DNA of 57,713 nucleotides from a virus: positions 1-57,713 of the IMG/VR virus record IMGVR_UViG_3300023184_003134, one strand, 5' to 3'. The first letter of the stretch is position 1. Every line of letters starts with the position of its first letter. Of the stretch, positions 1 to 9,003 are shown piece after piece. The notes under the pieces are model-generated. The model was not told where the DNA came from, searched no databases, and saw only the letters and a list, made by a program, of their open reading frames with translations. A program made the translations under genes and the position numbers.

Positions 1-619
1 TATATAAATCTTGATACAACTCCGGCCACCATTTCCAAAATGCTTCTACATATGGATTATATTCACTTTGAGGAATTGGTATTCTACCACTACTTACAAA
101 ATGTTCTAATCCATTAAAATTATCGGAAGTTGGATATCCCCCATGTTGTTCAATTTCTTCCATCCATTTTGTTGAGAATGGTGGTGCACAATACGAACAT
201 TTAAAATTACACGCATTACTGAATGAAACCTCTACATACGAAGGATTAATGTTATCTCTCCAATTACTTTCTTTAATTTTTTCTAAATGTGGAAATGCCC
301 ATGGTTCAGATGATTTAAATGTTCTATCACTAAATTGATTTGAACTATCCTCTACACCCCAACAATAATCACATTCTGCTGGCTTCCCACCTTCTAGCAT
401 TTCTCTTCTTTTTTGTTTTTTGAAACGTGTATTATGAAGTGCGGAAGGGTCTCTATTTAATTCAGTTGTTGATATTTGATGTGTCATTGGATGGTGACAA
501 CTATGATTATGTCCAATATGTAAATGCATCGTTACTTGCATCCATTTTGCTAAACAAAATCCTACTCCCACTGCATTTAATTGTTCTCTTACATTTTCAA
601 ATTTTTCGTAACTAGCCAT
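1..619 (-). CDS. Radical SAM protein, 3' end beyond the window
   Basis: Reading leftwards from the ATG at 619 gives 206 codons without a stop up to the window edge, so the C-terminus is missing. Residues 137-144 read CNFKCSYC, the CxxxCxxC motif that binds the catalytic 4Fe-4S cluster of radical SAM enzymes, preceded by VEVSFSNA as in that family. Before it lie a His-rich stretch (residues 32-43) and a CxxC pair (83 and 86) that may bind metal. The start overlaps the stop of the upstream glycosyltransferase gene as TAATG, so the two are probably translationally coupled. Phage radical SAM proteins of this short type are known, but the substrate cannot be told from sequence. The radical SAM call is firm; the reaction is unknown. 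Confidence 0.85.
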   Translation of the reverse strand, partial: MASYEKFENVREQLNAVGVGFCLAKWMQVTMHLHIGHNHSCHHPMTHQISTTELNRDPSALHNTRFKKQKRREMLEGGKPAECDYCWGVEDSSNQFSDRTFKSSEPWAFPHLEKIKESNWRDNINPSYVEVSFSNACNFKCSYCAPPFSTKWMEEIEQHGGYPTSDNFNGLEHFVSSGRIPIPQSEYNPYVEAFWKWWPELYQDLY

Positions 620-2061
620 TATGCTTTACAATTTATTATTACAGAATTATTACCTATTTCATCTATTGATATGAGTTCGTATTCTAAACTATTCATACCA
701 TCGTTTTTCCAATTATATTTACCTTGCTGCATTTCTAATATATATCTTCTTTCGTTTCTTGCAGTAGTTTCACCCTTTGCCCATTTATCTACTCCGGCAA
801 TTGTTATTAGGCCTTCGGTTTGGTGTGGTAAACATTCAAACTTACCGTCTCTACGAAATGGTAAGATAGTATTATGAACTTTTAAAATATCTTCTTCTTT
901 TATTTCAACATCATTTATTTCACCATGGTTTCCATTATCACTTAAATCATTTAATACGTTTCCATTTATTGAATTAAAATCATAATGTGCAACCATATCA
1001 TCCGGAAATTCCATTATTTCATTTTCCGATAAACATCTGTCCCACATCATAACTTTTGCAATATCACCTTTAAACCATCTATTAACTTCATCTACTCCTA
1101 CCGATGGTGTTGTTCCAATATAATATGGTTCTGTTCCATATCTTTTTAAATAACCACTATATTCTAATGGTGATGTTGCACCTGTTCCAAATCTTGCATC
1201 ACTTTTTCTGCCATTGATGTGAAGTGAAATTAATTTATTATCATCATCAACTGTCAACGTTACCCAACTCCATTGTTGTTCGTATCTCTTTGCCCATAAG
1301 TATAAAAACTCTCTTTCATTATTCCATAACATAGAAGTAAATGCTCTACTATTGTTGTACGATATACCCCAATCATGTCCTGGTCTACGAAGAATTGGAT
1401 ATTCACAAAATCTTCTATCCTCATCACCAATTAAATAAATAGGAACTTTCTCCTCTTGTTGATGTGCTCTTACTAATATTGAAACCGTATGTGAACGCGA
1501 ACATAAATTTCTAATTGAACGAGATGGTTCTATTTTAACATATGATTTTAATCCATCAAAATATCCATACTTTTGGTTTACTATATCTGGTAAATAATGT
1601 TGTTCTGCATTACCTGTTAATACACATCTCCAAAATAGGTCATCATCTTCCATACCCCAATCCCAATAATCATTTGAGTAACCATTTGTAGCTTCTACTT
1701 GTTCTTTTGTGAATAGTACTGCACCACCAAAATACTCCTCATATTTGAGGTTATAATCTGTTTGAGATATTCTTACAGCTAAGTGCTTAGGGTTCTCAGG
1801 ATTGAAGCTATAATCACAAGAACTATCTTCTGGTACCATATCTATATCGTGCCATACAATATAATCACACCCGTCATCAAATGCGTGCTTAGCGGCGATG
1901 TTTTTCATCTTACCTCTATTAAATAACTTATCATCACATTGGTGAGCAAAATATATTTTATGTTCAATACCTTGTTCAGTTAAAAACTTATGAACTCTTG
2001 GTGCAAATTCTGCTAAATGTGCTTCTCTATTTCTATATGGTACACAAACTCCTAACTTCAT
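619..2061 (-). CDS. GT7 galactosyltransferase-like protein with inserted LamG domain (copy A)
   Basis: 480 residues. The N-terminal part carries the beta-1,4-galactosyltransferase (GT7) signature: VPYRNR (8-13), FNRGKMKN (47-54), the metal-binding HDIDMVP (71-77), YFGGA (110-114) and WDWGMEDDDLFWRC (133-146). Residues of about 165-400 then form a LamG/concanavalin-like sandwich (YFDGLKSYVKIE, later WFKGDIAKVMMWDR and HYDFN). After this the GT7 fold resumes: FECLPH (408-413) supplies the histidine matching the third metal ligand of animal enzymes, and DGMNSLEYEL (454-463) matches their DGLNSL segment. So LamG is inserted within the catalytic domain rather than appended. The product probably transfers a sugar from a nucleotide donor, and LamG may hold a glycan or protein acceptor. 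The start overlaps the end of copy B as ATGA. Confidence 0.85.
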   Translation of the reverse strand: MKLGVCVPYRNREAHLAEFAPRVHKFLTEQGIEHKIYFAHQCDDKLFNRGKMKNIAAKHAFDDGCDYIVWHDIDMVPEDSSCDYSFNPENPKHLAVRISQTDYNLKYEEYFGGAVLFTKEQVEATNGYSNDYWDWGMEDDDLFWRCVLTGNAEQHYLPDIVNQKYGYFDGLKSYVKIEPSRSIRNLCSRSHTVSILVRAHQQEEKVPIYLIGDEDRRFCEYPILRRPGHDWGISYNNSRAFTSMLWNNEREFLYLWAKRYEQQWSWVTLTVDDDNKLISLHINGRKSDARFGTGATSPLEYSGYLKRYGTEPYYIGTTPSVGVDEVNRWFKGDIAKVMMWDRCLSENEIMEFPDDMVAHYDFNSINGNVLNDLSDNGNHGEINDVEIKEEDILKVHNTILPFRRDGKFECLPHQTEGLITIAGVDKWAKGETTARNERRYILEMQQGKYNWKNDGMNSLEYELISIDEIGNNSVIINCKA

Positions 2062-3470
2062 AGTTTAACTGAAATTTTAATTGCCTTATCTGAAAGTTTA
2101 TTACTTTCTATTTCTTTGTAAATACAGGTGTTTAATCCATCTATTGATAAATCTACTATATTACCTTTCATTTCGTTATAAAATCTTTCTTGATTTTTTC
2201 TTGTTTCTGAATGTATCCAATTATTACCAATTGTTGAATTAGAACTATGCTTTAATGTTTTAAATTTTCCTTCTCGTCTGATTGGAACTATAATTTCTGT
2301 TTCAAATTTATCTACTAATATGTTATCTTCACAATTGTAAATAAATCCATTATTTTTATTACCACTTAAATCTTGTATAATATCACCTTTAAAATTTTTA
2401 AAATCATAATAACATTTTAAGTATTTTGATTTATCATATTTTCTATAATCATTAATTATAGATTTGTATAATGAATTTTCATATACTTCTTTTATGTTAT
2501 CGAATTCTAATGCAATATTCCAAATAGCAAACTCAGCAATTAATCCTTTAAAATAAAATTGTTTAATATCTAATGTTGGATTACCTACTCCAATATAAAA
2601 ATAATCATTATCATATTCATATATTTGGTCTTTTAGTTCTTTGGTATCAATTAATTCACCATTCATATAAAAAGAAAATGTATCATCTTCTTTTGTAATT
2701 ACTAAATGTGACCACACTTCACCAATGATATCACTTTGAATAGATGTTGAAATATCATCTTTAGTCCAAATCTCACCTTTGTATCGTTTGAATGATGTGT
2801 ATGATATACCTGTGTTTCTACCTGGTATTGATGTAATCTGATATTCATCGAACTCTTCTTTTAATGAGGTCTTACTATCTTCCGGTTTTACTTTGATTGA
2901 TATTGTAAAATCACCATTAAAAATAGATGATAAATTTTTGTAAGGAATTTTAATATAAGATTGTTTACCATCAAATTTAAAATAATTTATTAAATAGTTT
3001 TTATCAGGTATACCAACTGATATTTTATCTAATGGTATATTTCTCTGAATACATCTATATAATAAATCGTCATCTTCAAATCCCCAACCCCAATACTCAT
3101 TCGAATAGCCATTTACTAATTTATAATCATGTACATTAAATAAAGTAACTCCACCAAAATAATCGATGAATGGTATATCTTTATTAATTTTAGATACTAA
3201 ATGAATTGGTGTATCAGGATAAGAATAATCTACTCCCTTTAAAGGTAACATATCTACATCATGTAATGCAAAATAATCAAAACCTTCTTTAATTGCAATC
3301 CTAGCTCCTACATTTAAAAGTTTACCTCTATTAAAAGGCTTATCATCACTCTGTTCTATGACAAAGATTTTGTAATCGTAATCCTTTAAATACTCTTGCA
3401 TATAAGGAACGAATACTTCTAAATGAGATGTTCTATCTCTATATGGAACTATTATTGCTAATTTTTTCAT
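2058..3470 (-). CDS. GT7 galactosyltransferase-like protein with inserted LamG domain (copy B)
   Basis: 470 residues, a divergent paralogue of the downstream gene. GT7 motifs: VPYRDR (8-13), FNRGKLLNVG (46-55), HDVDMLP (70-76), YFGGV (104-108) and WGWGFEDDDLLYRC (127-140), all with catalytic acids intact. The LamG segment begins near FKFDGKQSYIKIP (about 164) and runs to about 390. The second GT7 half follows with FKTLKH (403-408), whose His matches the metal-ligand histidine, and DGLNTCIY (442-449 region). No signal peptide, so it acts in the infected cytoplasm or on virion material. Its start overlaps the stop of the small upstream gene as TAATG. Donor and acceptor are unknown; of the three copies this one looks closest to a canonical active site. 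Confidence 0.85.
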   Translation of the reverse strand: MKKLAIIVPYRDRTSHLEVFVPYMQEYLKDYDYKIFVIEQSDDKPFNRGKLLNVGARIAIKEGFDYFALHDVDMLPLKGVDYSYPDTPIHLVSKINKDIPFIDYFGGVTLFNVHDYKLVNGYSNEYWGWGFEDDDLLYRCIQRNIPLDKISVGIPDKNYLINYFKFDGKQSYIKIPYKNLSSIFNGDFTISIKVKPEDSKTSLKEEFDEYQITSIPGRNTGISYTSFKRYKGEIWTKDDISTSIQSDIIGEVWSHLVITKEDDTFSFYMNGELIDTKELKDQIYEYDNDYFYIGVGNPTLDIKQFYFKGLIAEFAIWNIALEFDNIKEVYENSLYKSIINDYRKYDKSKYLKCYYDFKNFKGDIIQDLSGNKNNGFIYNCEDNILVDKFETEIIVPIRREGKFKTLKHSSNSTIGNNWIHSETRKNQERFYNEMKGNIVDLSIDGLNTCIYKEIESNKLSDKAIKISVKL

Positions 3471-3691
3471 TAAGCTTCTCTTTCGGACTCTTTATCTGGT
3501 CTTGTTGATGTTCCAACTGCTTTGGTTTTAGCAATATTGTAAAACTCATTTAAATACCATTCTAATCTTGTAGACCATCCTTTGGTATCTAAATCGTATA
3601 ACCAATCACTAATGTCTTGTGCTGAGTGTGCGATACTTTCTAATGCTTTTACACCTCTTTCTTCGGTTGTTAGTTCTTTTTTTTCTGCCAT
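3470..3691 (-). CDS. Small helical protein of unknown function
   Basis: 73 residues, strongly charged, with no recognisable domain. It begins MAEKKELTTEERGVKALES and is predicted mostly helical, with a Trp-rich middle (SDWLYDLDTKGWSTRLEW). It lies between two GT7-LamG genes, 12 bases after the preceding gene and overlapping the next start by one base (TAATG), so it belongs to the same transcript. The tight overlap and clean ATG support a real gene. Nothing in the sequence points to a function; a structural accessory of the glycosyltransferases is only a guess from position. Confidence 0.65.
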   Translation of the reverse strand: MAEKKELTTEERGVKALESIAHSAQDISDWLYDLDTKGWSTRLEWYLNEFYNIAKTKAVGTSTRPDKESEREA

Positions 3692-3703
3692 TTTATTTTG
3701 TTT

Positions 3704-4099
3704 TTATTTTAAGAATTTTTTTACTGTTTCAAATGCAATTGCTTCGTGTCCTTCTTTCCACACTTTCCATTCTGGAGTTGTTATATGTGTTTCTATTTCT
3801 AATAATCTTGCATCAACTTCACCTAGTCTTGTATATAATTGTTCTAATCCTTTACCAACATTTTCTCTTTCTTGTTGTAAAGAAACTTTTTCATCTTTTG
3901 TATCTAAAAAATTTATTGCGTAATCAAATGTATTAGAACCATTAAAATGATACATTTTTAATAATGCTTCTATATTAATAATAAGTTTAGGTAAGAAAAA
4001 AGAAAAATCTCCTTTACTTTCTTTCATTACTTCTAATTCTTCAGCAATTGCTTCTAATTGTTTTACAACTAATTCGTTGTTTAATAATTGTTTTATCAT
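3704..4099 (-). CDS. Coiled-coil-like protein of unknown function
   Basis: 131 residues, rich in Glu, Leu and Lys. The first 30 residues (KQLEAIAEELEVMKES region) and a later segment (QQERENVGKGLEQLYTRLGE, about 78-97) look like coiled-coil helices; no signal peptide or membrane segment. The start shares ATGA with the stop of GT7-LamG copy C, and the next gene follows after 12 bases, so it is part of the glycosyltransferase operon. I do not recognise the family. Reality as a gene is well supported by length and overlap; function is unknown. Confidence 0.7.
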   Translation of the reverse strand: MIKQLLNNELVVKQLEAIAEELEVMKESKGDFSFFLPKLIINIEALLKMYHFNGSNTFDYAINFLDTKDEKVSLQQERENVGKGLEQLYTRLGEVDARLLEIETHITTPEWKVWKEGHEAIAFETVKKFLK

Positions 4100-5577
4100 A
4101 AAATTATTTTATACCATTCTGTATTTTTATCAAAGGTTTCTTGTTTAATTAATTTAAATTTTAAATTATTTAATCCTATTTTAGTAGTAGAAAATTTTTC
4201 AGTTAATATATCATTAAAAAATATTAACCCATTCTCAATAATATCAGGATCAAATGATTTAAATCTATTAACAATATCCGTATCATTATCGTGCGGTAGT
4301 GATTGAAAATTTGCTTCAATTCTCTTTGGTAGTTTTATTTTAGATGTTTTTATTATTTCATCCTTTAAAAGATATTCTGAATAATTACTACCATGTGTAT
4401 TATACAATGTGGCGTGGTTGTGATGTTTACTACCATCCATTACAAAGTTTTTATAAAAATTATTAAATTGATATTTTAATGTTGGTTCAAATTGTGTTTG
4501 TAATTTCCTATTATTAATCAATCCATTTAAATACAAATTTTTGATTTCCGAATCACTTAATGTATAATCAAATATATAAAGATTAGCTAGTTTACCTCTA
4601 AACATATTTTTACCATGTGAACCACATCCAATATAAATTTTATCTTTGGTATAATCCCACAATGGTAATTCAAATTGTGTTAGTGTATCTATTTTTTTAT
4701 TTTCTTCAAATGTATCTACAAATAATCTTAATTTATTTGAATCAAAATCAACATTACATATAATATGATGCCATTGATTTGGTTTTAATTTTCTATAATT
4801 AAAATAATATTTATTATCCTTTCCCCAAAAATTAAATCTTAATGTGTTATCCGGTTGAATTGAAATACCACTATTGAATCCAGGAAATGAAATTACATAT
4901 TGCTCCTCTTTAACAAAATCATCAAAGTTAATCCAAGCCGATATTGTAAATGAATCTGTTGTAATTCCTTTTAAGAATTTATTTGGTAATATTTCCATTT
5001 GAGTTTCACCATCAAATTTTAAATACGATACTTTTTCTTTTTTGATTGAATCGGTAATTCTTAATCTATCTATTTCGTATTCGGTATCTACTCTTGGGTA
5101 AATATATTCTGAATCTAATTTAACACCGGCTTTCTCCATTCTAAATAATAAATCTAAATCTGCATATCCCCATCCATAATATTCATTAGAATAACCATTA
5201 ACTTTTTCAAAATCTTCTTTTGAAATTATTAATACTCCACCTAAATATTGTAAATAAGGTAAAGTATTTTCATGCACTTGTACTCGAGTTGCTAAATGGG
5301 TAGGATGTTCTTTGTAAGAATAATCTGCTTTATCTGATGCTGGTAACATATCTACATCGTGGAAACAAAAATAATCATATTCATCTTTTAGTAAGTGAAA
5401 TGCAGAATTACATAACTTACCATAATTAAACGGTTTATTATCGGATTGTTCAATTACAAATATTTTATAATCAATATCTTTACCTTTTAAAAACGATTGT
5501 ATGTGTGGCAAGAAAATATCGAGATGTTCTCTCCTATCTCTATATGGAACTACAATAGCTAATTTATGATTACTCAT
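4096..5577 (-). CDS. GT7 galactosyltransferase-like protein with inserted LamG domain (copy C, altered active site)
   Basis: 493 residues from the ATG at 5577; a TTG five codons earlier is less likely. GT7 features: VPYRDRREHL (10-19), HDVDMLPA (73-80), YLGGV (111-115) and NGYSNEYYGWGYADLDLL (127-144). Here the usual EDDD reads ADLD, so the invariant Glu and one Asp are lost while one potential catalytic Asp remains; FNRGK is also FNYGK. A LamG-like segment (YLKFDGETQMEILP to YQFNNFYKNF, about 185-405) is inserted before the second GT7 half, FQSLPH (424-429) and IGLNNLKF (467-474). This copy may be weak, have another specificity, or serve as a binding partner of copies A and B. A host-type promoter lies immediately upstream. 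Confidence 0.82.
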   Translation of the reverse strand: MSNHKLAIVVPYRDRREHLDIFLPHIQSFLKGKDIDYKIFVIEQSDNKPFNYGKLCNSAFHLLKDEYDYFCFHDVDMLPASDKADYSYKEHPTHLATRVQVHENTLPYLQYLGGVLIISKEDFEKVNGYSNEYYGWGYADLDLLFRMEKAGVKLDSEYIYPRVDTEYEIDRLRITDSIKKEKVSYLKFDGETQMEILPNKFLKGITTDSFTISAWINFDDFVKEEQYVISFPGFNSGISIQPDNTLRFNFWGKDNKYYFNYRKLKPNQWHHIICNVDFDSNKLRLFVDTFEENKKIDTLTQFELPLWDYTKDKIYIGCGSHGKNMFRGKLANLYIFDYTLSDSEIKNLYLNGLINNRKLQTQFEPTLKYQFNNFYKNFVMDGSKHHNHATLYNTHGSNYSEYLLKDEIIKTSKIKLPKRIEANFQSLPHDNDTDIVNRFKSFDPDIIENGLIFFNDILTEKFSTTKIGLNNLKFKLIKQETFDKNTEWYKIIL

Positions 5578-5580
5578 ATC

Positions 5581-5612
5581 TAAATGTAACAAATTTTATT
5601 TATATAACCAAA
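5581..5612 (-). promoter_or_regulatory. Bacteroidota-type promoter before GT7-LamG copy C
   Basis: On the minus strand TTTGG (5612-5608) is followed, 20 bases after the TTG, by TACATTTA (5588-5581). This fits the known Bacteroidota pattern of a TTG at -33 and TAnnTTTG at -7, with the last base off. Transcription would begin within a few bases of the ATG at 5577, giving almost no leader. Confidence 0.55.
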
Positions 5613-6452
5613 TTAAACGGACTGAATTATTTTGAAGAGTACTCGCCATAAACTATAACCTAATACACCGGCATCTTCAATCATAAATCTCTCATCATAA
5701 ATATCAATTTTAAAATTATTTAGTTTTAATGCATCATACATTATTTGATATTCTTTTGAATACGCATAATCTTGTTTGATATCTGCTACTGCTTTAATTC
5801 TATCTATACAAGTTGAATCCCATTTAAAATGATGAACCTGAACATTATATTGATTAGTTGGTGCAATCAATGGATGATTCCAGCCTTGCCATTTCCAAGT
5901 AGTTTGTCCATCTATTTTTGCATAATGTTGTCCTGGTGTAAGTTCTACCCAACCTTTCATTATACACATTTTATTTGGACATGCATTACTTAATGGATAA
6001 CGAAAACAACCTGCTAATGGAAATTGTTCAAATATGTTTACATCTTCTTTTAGTTCTACAAATTCACCATCTCTACCGATTCTGTCTACAAATCCACCTC
6101 TAACCATTGCCCACCCATTAGATTCACAATCTTCTATAATTGTATTTAAATCTTTTGAATATACATGAAACTCATCATCATCCGATACTATCCACCAATC
6201 ATCAGGATACATCATTTTTATTTCATTGTATAATTTAGTTACATATTCCCAATTAAATTTTTCTTTATAAACTCTTTTTACTATTTTTGCTGTTGGAAAT
6301 TGTGAAACAATATGATTTACTGATTCGTATAAACTTTTTCCTTCCCATTCATATACTACCACATACATTTCATCTACTAAATCTTTGTAGTGATTTAGCA
6401 TATGTTTTAATGTTGATGTTCTACTACCTGTAACTGTAACTAATCTTTTCAT
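5613..6452 (-). CDS. GT-A glycosyltransferase-like protein
   Basis: 279 residues. The start resembles family 2 style glycosyltransferases (MKRLVTVTGSRTSTLKHML), and residues 88-96 read IVSDDDEFH, a DxD-type metal and nucleotide-sugar site after DDWW. A later block (CFRYPLSNACPNKMCIMKGW) and HHFKWD are conserved-looking. There is no signal peptide or membrane helix, so the enzyme should be soluble. It starts at ATG 6452, overlapping the stop of the methyltransferase gene upstream. It sits in a run of sugar-modifying genes. The fold is fairly clear; donor and acceptor are unknown. Confidence 0.7.
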   Translation of the reverse strand: MKRLVTVTGSRTSTLKHMLNHYKDLVDEMYVVVYEWEGKSLYESVNHIVSQFPTAKIVKRVYKEKFNWEYVTKLYNEIKMMYPDDWWIVSDDDEFHVYSKDLNTIIEDCESNGWAMVRGGFVDRIGRDGEFVELKEDVNIFEQFPLAGCFRYPLSNACPNKMCIMKGWVELTPGQHYAKIDGQTTWKWQGWNHPLIAPTNQYNVQVHHFKWDSTCIDRIKAVADIKQDYAYSKEYQIMYDALKLNNFKIDIYDERFMIEDAGVLGYSLWRVLFKIIQSV

Positions 6453-7207
6453 TATTTTTTTCTTACTAATGTTAATCCGGTTGATGCCGGCTTATTTTTT
6501 TGAATACCAAAATTAAACAAATCAAACACTTGCCACTTAGTAGTATCTATTTCTTTTGCTAATTGTATAGGGCCTTTCCAATCATCAAAATCACCTCTAT
6601 CTTTCACCTCATTTGTCACTATGTATTTATCTGCATAATTAGGGTCAGTATCGTGAATTGATATAATACCATTCTCACTCATTAACTGAGAATACAATTC
6701 AAAATCTTCTTTTACATTTTCATACGAATGACCCGCATCAATATGTAAGTAATCAATTTTAATATCGTTTAATACAAAATAATTATGAAATGCATTTGCA
6801 GTTGTATCGTTTATAATTCTTGGTGAAAATAATCTTCTAAAAAATGATTCTTCTTTTAACCAATTCACATTACCACCAATTCCATTTGCCGCATCTACAA
6901 TGTAAGTAGTTCCAATATCACCCCAACTTTTATCCTCATTTCCTTCAAATATATTTTGTGAATGCAAATCCATCTTAGCCTGTGTCATTATTCTTGGTAT
7001 AAATCCTCCACCACTACCTAAACAAACACATACCTTTGCTCTCATATATTGAATCAAAGAGTATATAATTAATCCATCCCCCAAATGGTCATCGGTTGCA
7101 CCATGAGACCAACGATATGGTACATTAATTAAAACCTGGTCCCCATACTCATCTATTTCTTGATTATTAGAAATAAATTCTTTTATGTAATCTTTATTTG
7201 TTATCAT
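6452..7207 (-). CDS. Class I SAM-dependent methyltransferase-like protein
   Basis: 251 residues. Residues 59-74 contain VCVCLGSGGGFIPRIM, a Gly-rich motif I for S-adenosylmethionine. Later IDYLHIDAGHSYENVKED and IISIHDTDP match the FkbM/Methyltransf_24-like group, in which the HIDxxHxY segment is typical. Such enzymes commonly O-methylate sugars or small metabolites. The start lies 14 bases inside the preceding SGNH gene, and the stop abuts the glycosyltransferase. In this context sugar methylation is plausible but not proven. Confidence 0.75.
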   Translation of the reverse strand: MITNKDYIKEFISNNQEIDEYGDQVLINVPYRWSHGATDDHLGDGLIIYSLIQYMRAKVCVCLGSGGGFIPRIMTQAKMDLHSQNIFEGNEDKSWGDIGTTYIVDAANGIGGNVNWLKEESFFRRLFSPRIINDTTANAFHNYFVLNDIKIDYLHIDAGHSYENVKEDFELYSQLMSENGIISIHDTDPNYADKYIVTNEVKDRGDFDDWKGPIQLAKEIDTTKWQVFDLFNFGIQKNKPASTGLTLVRKK

Positions 7208-7982
7208 TTAATAACTTATTTTTATGATATAAATGTGCATTATGTAATGTATCTTCGTTTATTTTATAAAATGTATTTGGTATTAATATTGGTTTTATTT
7301 TATCAATATACCAGTGATAATATACAATTGGATTAAAATGTAAATCGGTTTTTGAAATATAAGCAGAATATAAGTTATCTGATTCTTTGTTTAAATAATT
7401 TTCCAATACTCCATCTAATTTAAAATTATTATTAGTTAAAAAATATTCTTTTATTTTAGTTATTTCTAATTCGAAATTTATTTCCTTTAACCCATAGTGT
7501 TTGAATATATCCTGTTGAAAGAAAAAATTAAATAAAATATTTTTTTCTTTTATAAAATCTGCTAAATCATTTATATCATTCAATGTTTTTTTAATATATT
7601 CAAATTTGTTTAAAATTGGTTTATTTAAATCAAAATAATCATCTTGTAATTCTTTTGTTATCATTTTAGTTTTATCCATTGATAACACATTTCTAAAAAA
7701 ATAAGTAAATTGAATACCACAATATATTGAATTTGCATCAATTCCTTTTTGTAATAATTCTTCAATTTTATTTTTTGTTCTGTTTATTATATAATGATTT
7801 CCAGCAGATGGTCTTCCTAAATAATAAAATTTGTATTCTATATTATTTTCTTTATAGTCATCTTCTAAAAAATGAAACCAATTGCCATTATCAATATTAA
7901 TAATTTGTTCTGGTGTTTTGGTATTTTTTAATTCATTTGTATAATAACTAAATGAATCCCCTGCTACTATTATGTGTTTCAT
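7194..7982 (-). CDS. SGNH/GDSL hydrolase-like protein
   Basis: 262 residues. The N-terminus IIVAGDSFSYYTNE (residues 4-17) has the GDS block whose serine is the nucleophile in SGNH esterases. LGRPSAGNHYIINR supplies a possible Gly/Asn oxyanion block, and TDLHFNPIVYYHW near the C-terminus a D-x-H pair. No signal peptide is visible. The family deacetylates sugars or transfers acyl groups, which would fit the surrounding sugar genes. The gene overlaps its neighbours on both sides (4 and 14 bases). It is one of three divergent SGNH-like proteins in the window. Confidence 0.6.
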   Translation of the reverse strand: MKHIIVAGDSFSYYTNELKNTKTPEQIINIDNGNWFHFLEDDYKENNIEYKFYYLGRPSAGNHYIINRTKNKIEELLQKGIDANSIYCGIQFTYFFRNVLSMDKTKMITKELQDDYFDLNKPILNKFEYIKKTLNDINDLADFIKEKNILFNFFFQQDIFKHYGLKEINFELEITKIKEYFLTNNNFKLDGVLENYLNKESDNLYSAYISKTDLHFNPIVYYHWYIDKIKPILIPNTFYKINEDTLHNAHLYHKNKLLNDNK

Positions 7983-8992
7983 TTATTTAAAATATTTGTG
8001 ATTTCATATACCCATTCCTCTTTACTACTATATTGTTGTAATGCTTCTTTTAATTTAAAAAAGTTATATTGTCTTTCTAATTCAAAATCATTACACATTA
8101 TTTCATACATCTTATTAAATTCTTCTTTTGTATTTGCTCTATATTTGTAATCTATTTTAGGTAACCAAAACTTATTTAGAATTGGAAGTTTACCATAATC
8201 AATTGCGTTAAATATAGAATACCCAAATGGTTCATTTACATAACATCCGTGAAATATTGTAAAGTCTAAGTTAAAGAAATTTCTGTGGTTTTCCAAATTA
8301 TATGGGTAGAATCTTACTTTTTTTAAATCTAAGTTTAATCCTTCTTTTAAATTTTCATATCCCATCCAATCGGTAATAGCATATCCTTTGTGTTTATCTA
8401 AAAAATGAAAACACTTTCTTGTCTCACTTCTTGCTGCATATCCTATCTTATCCGTATTCCATCTATATTCTATATTTTGATTAAACTCATAATAATTTGG
8501 TATCTGAATTGTTTTCTTTTTAAAATCTTTTTGTACTAATCCATCGTTACAGCCAATCCAAACTATTTGTTTACATTTTTCTAATACATTCTGTTCCCAT
8601 TGTAAATCCATTGTAGTAGGTAAATAAACTCTGTCTAATCCTAAATCTATATTGGTGTTTATAATTTCTTTGATATAAGCGTGACAAAATATTGTATGGA
8701 ATTTATATTTGTATTCCCACAATTCATCTCTACGATAATAGTTGTTGTGTAAAAAATGTATTCTTCTACAATTTCTTAAAAGTGGTGGTATTAATAGTGG
8801 TGTTTCCTTTGAAAATACAAATTGACAAGGAATAGATGTTGGTTCAAATCCATTAGGTTTTCTACCATCAATTAATAATACAATTGGATATTTTAAATAT
8901 GGAACTACATTTTCTATGAAATTGTTTACCCATATATCACTACCACCCATTGGAACATTACCTGCGCCAGTTGTAACTAATAAATCAAACAT
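7979..8992 (-). CDS. GT-B type glycosyltransferase-like protein
   Basis: 337 residues. The N-terminus (LLVTTGAGNVPMGGSDIWV) has the Gly-rich loop usual in family 4 glycosyltransferases. The C-terminal half has HGCYVNEPFGYSIFNAIDYG, which corresponds to the nucleotide-sugar binding E-x-F-G-x-x-x-x-E/D region, followed by GKLPILNKFW. The two halves fit a GT-B Rossmann pair. No membrane anchor is visible. The ORF begins 12 bases after a small unknown gene and overlaps the SGNH gene at its end. Specificity is unknown. Confidence 0.65.
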   Translation of the reverse strand: MFDLLVTTGAGNVPMGGSDIWVNNFIENVVPYLKYPIVLLIDGRKPNGFEPTSIPCQFVFSKETPLLIPPLLRNCRRIHFLHNNYYRRDELWEYKYKFHTIFCHAYIKEIINTNIDLGLDRVYLPTTMDLQWEQNVLEKCKQIVWIGCNDGLVQKDFKKKTIQIPNYYEFNQNIEYRWNTDKIGYAARSETRKCFHFLDKHKGYAITDWMGYENLKEGLNLDLKKVRFYPYNLENHRNFFNLDFTIFHGCYVNEPFGYSIFNAIDYGKLPILNKFWLPKIDYKYRANTKEEFNKMYEIMCNDFELERQYNFFKLKEALQQYSSKEEWVYEITNILNK

Positions 8993-9003
8993 TTATTTTA
9001 TTT

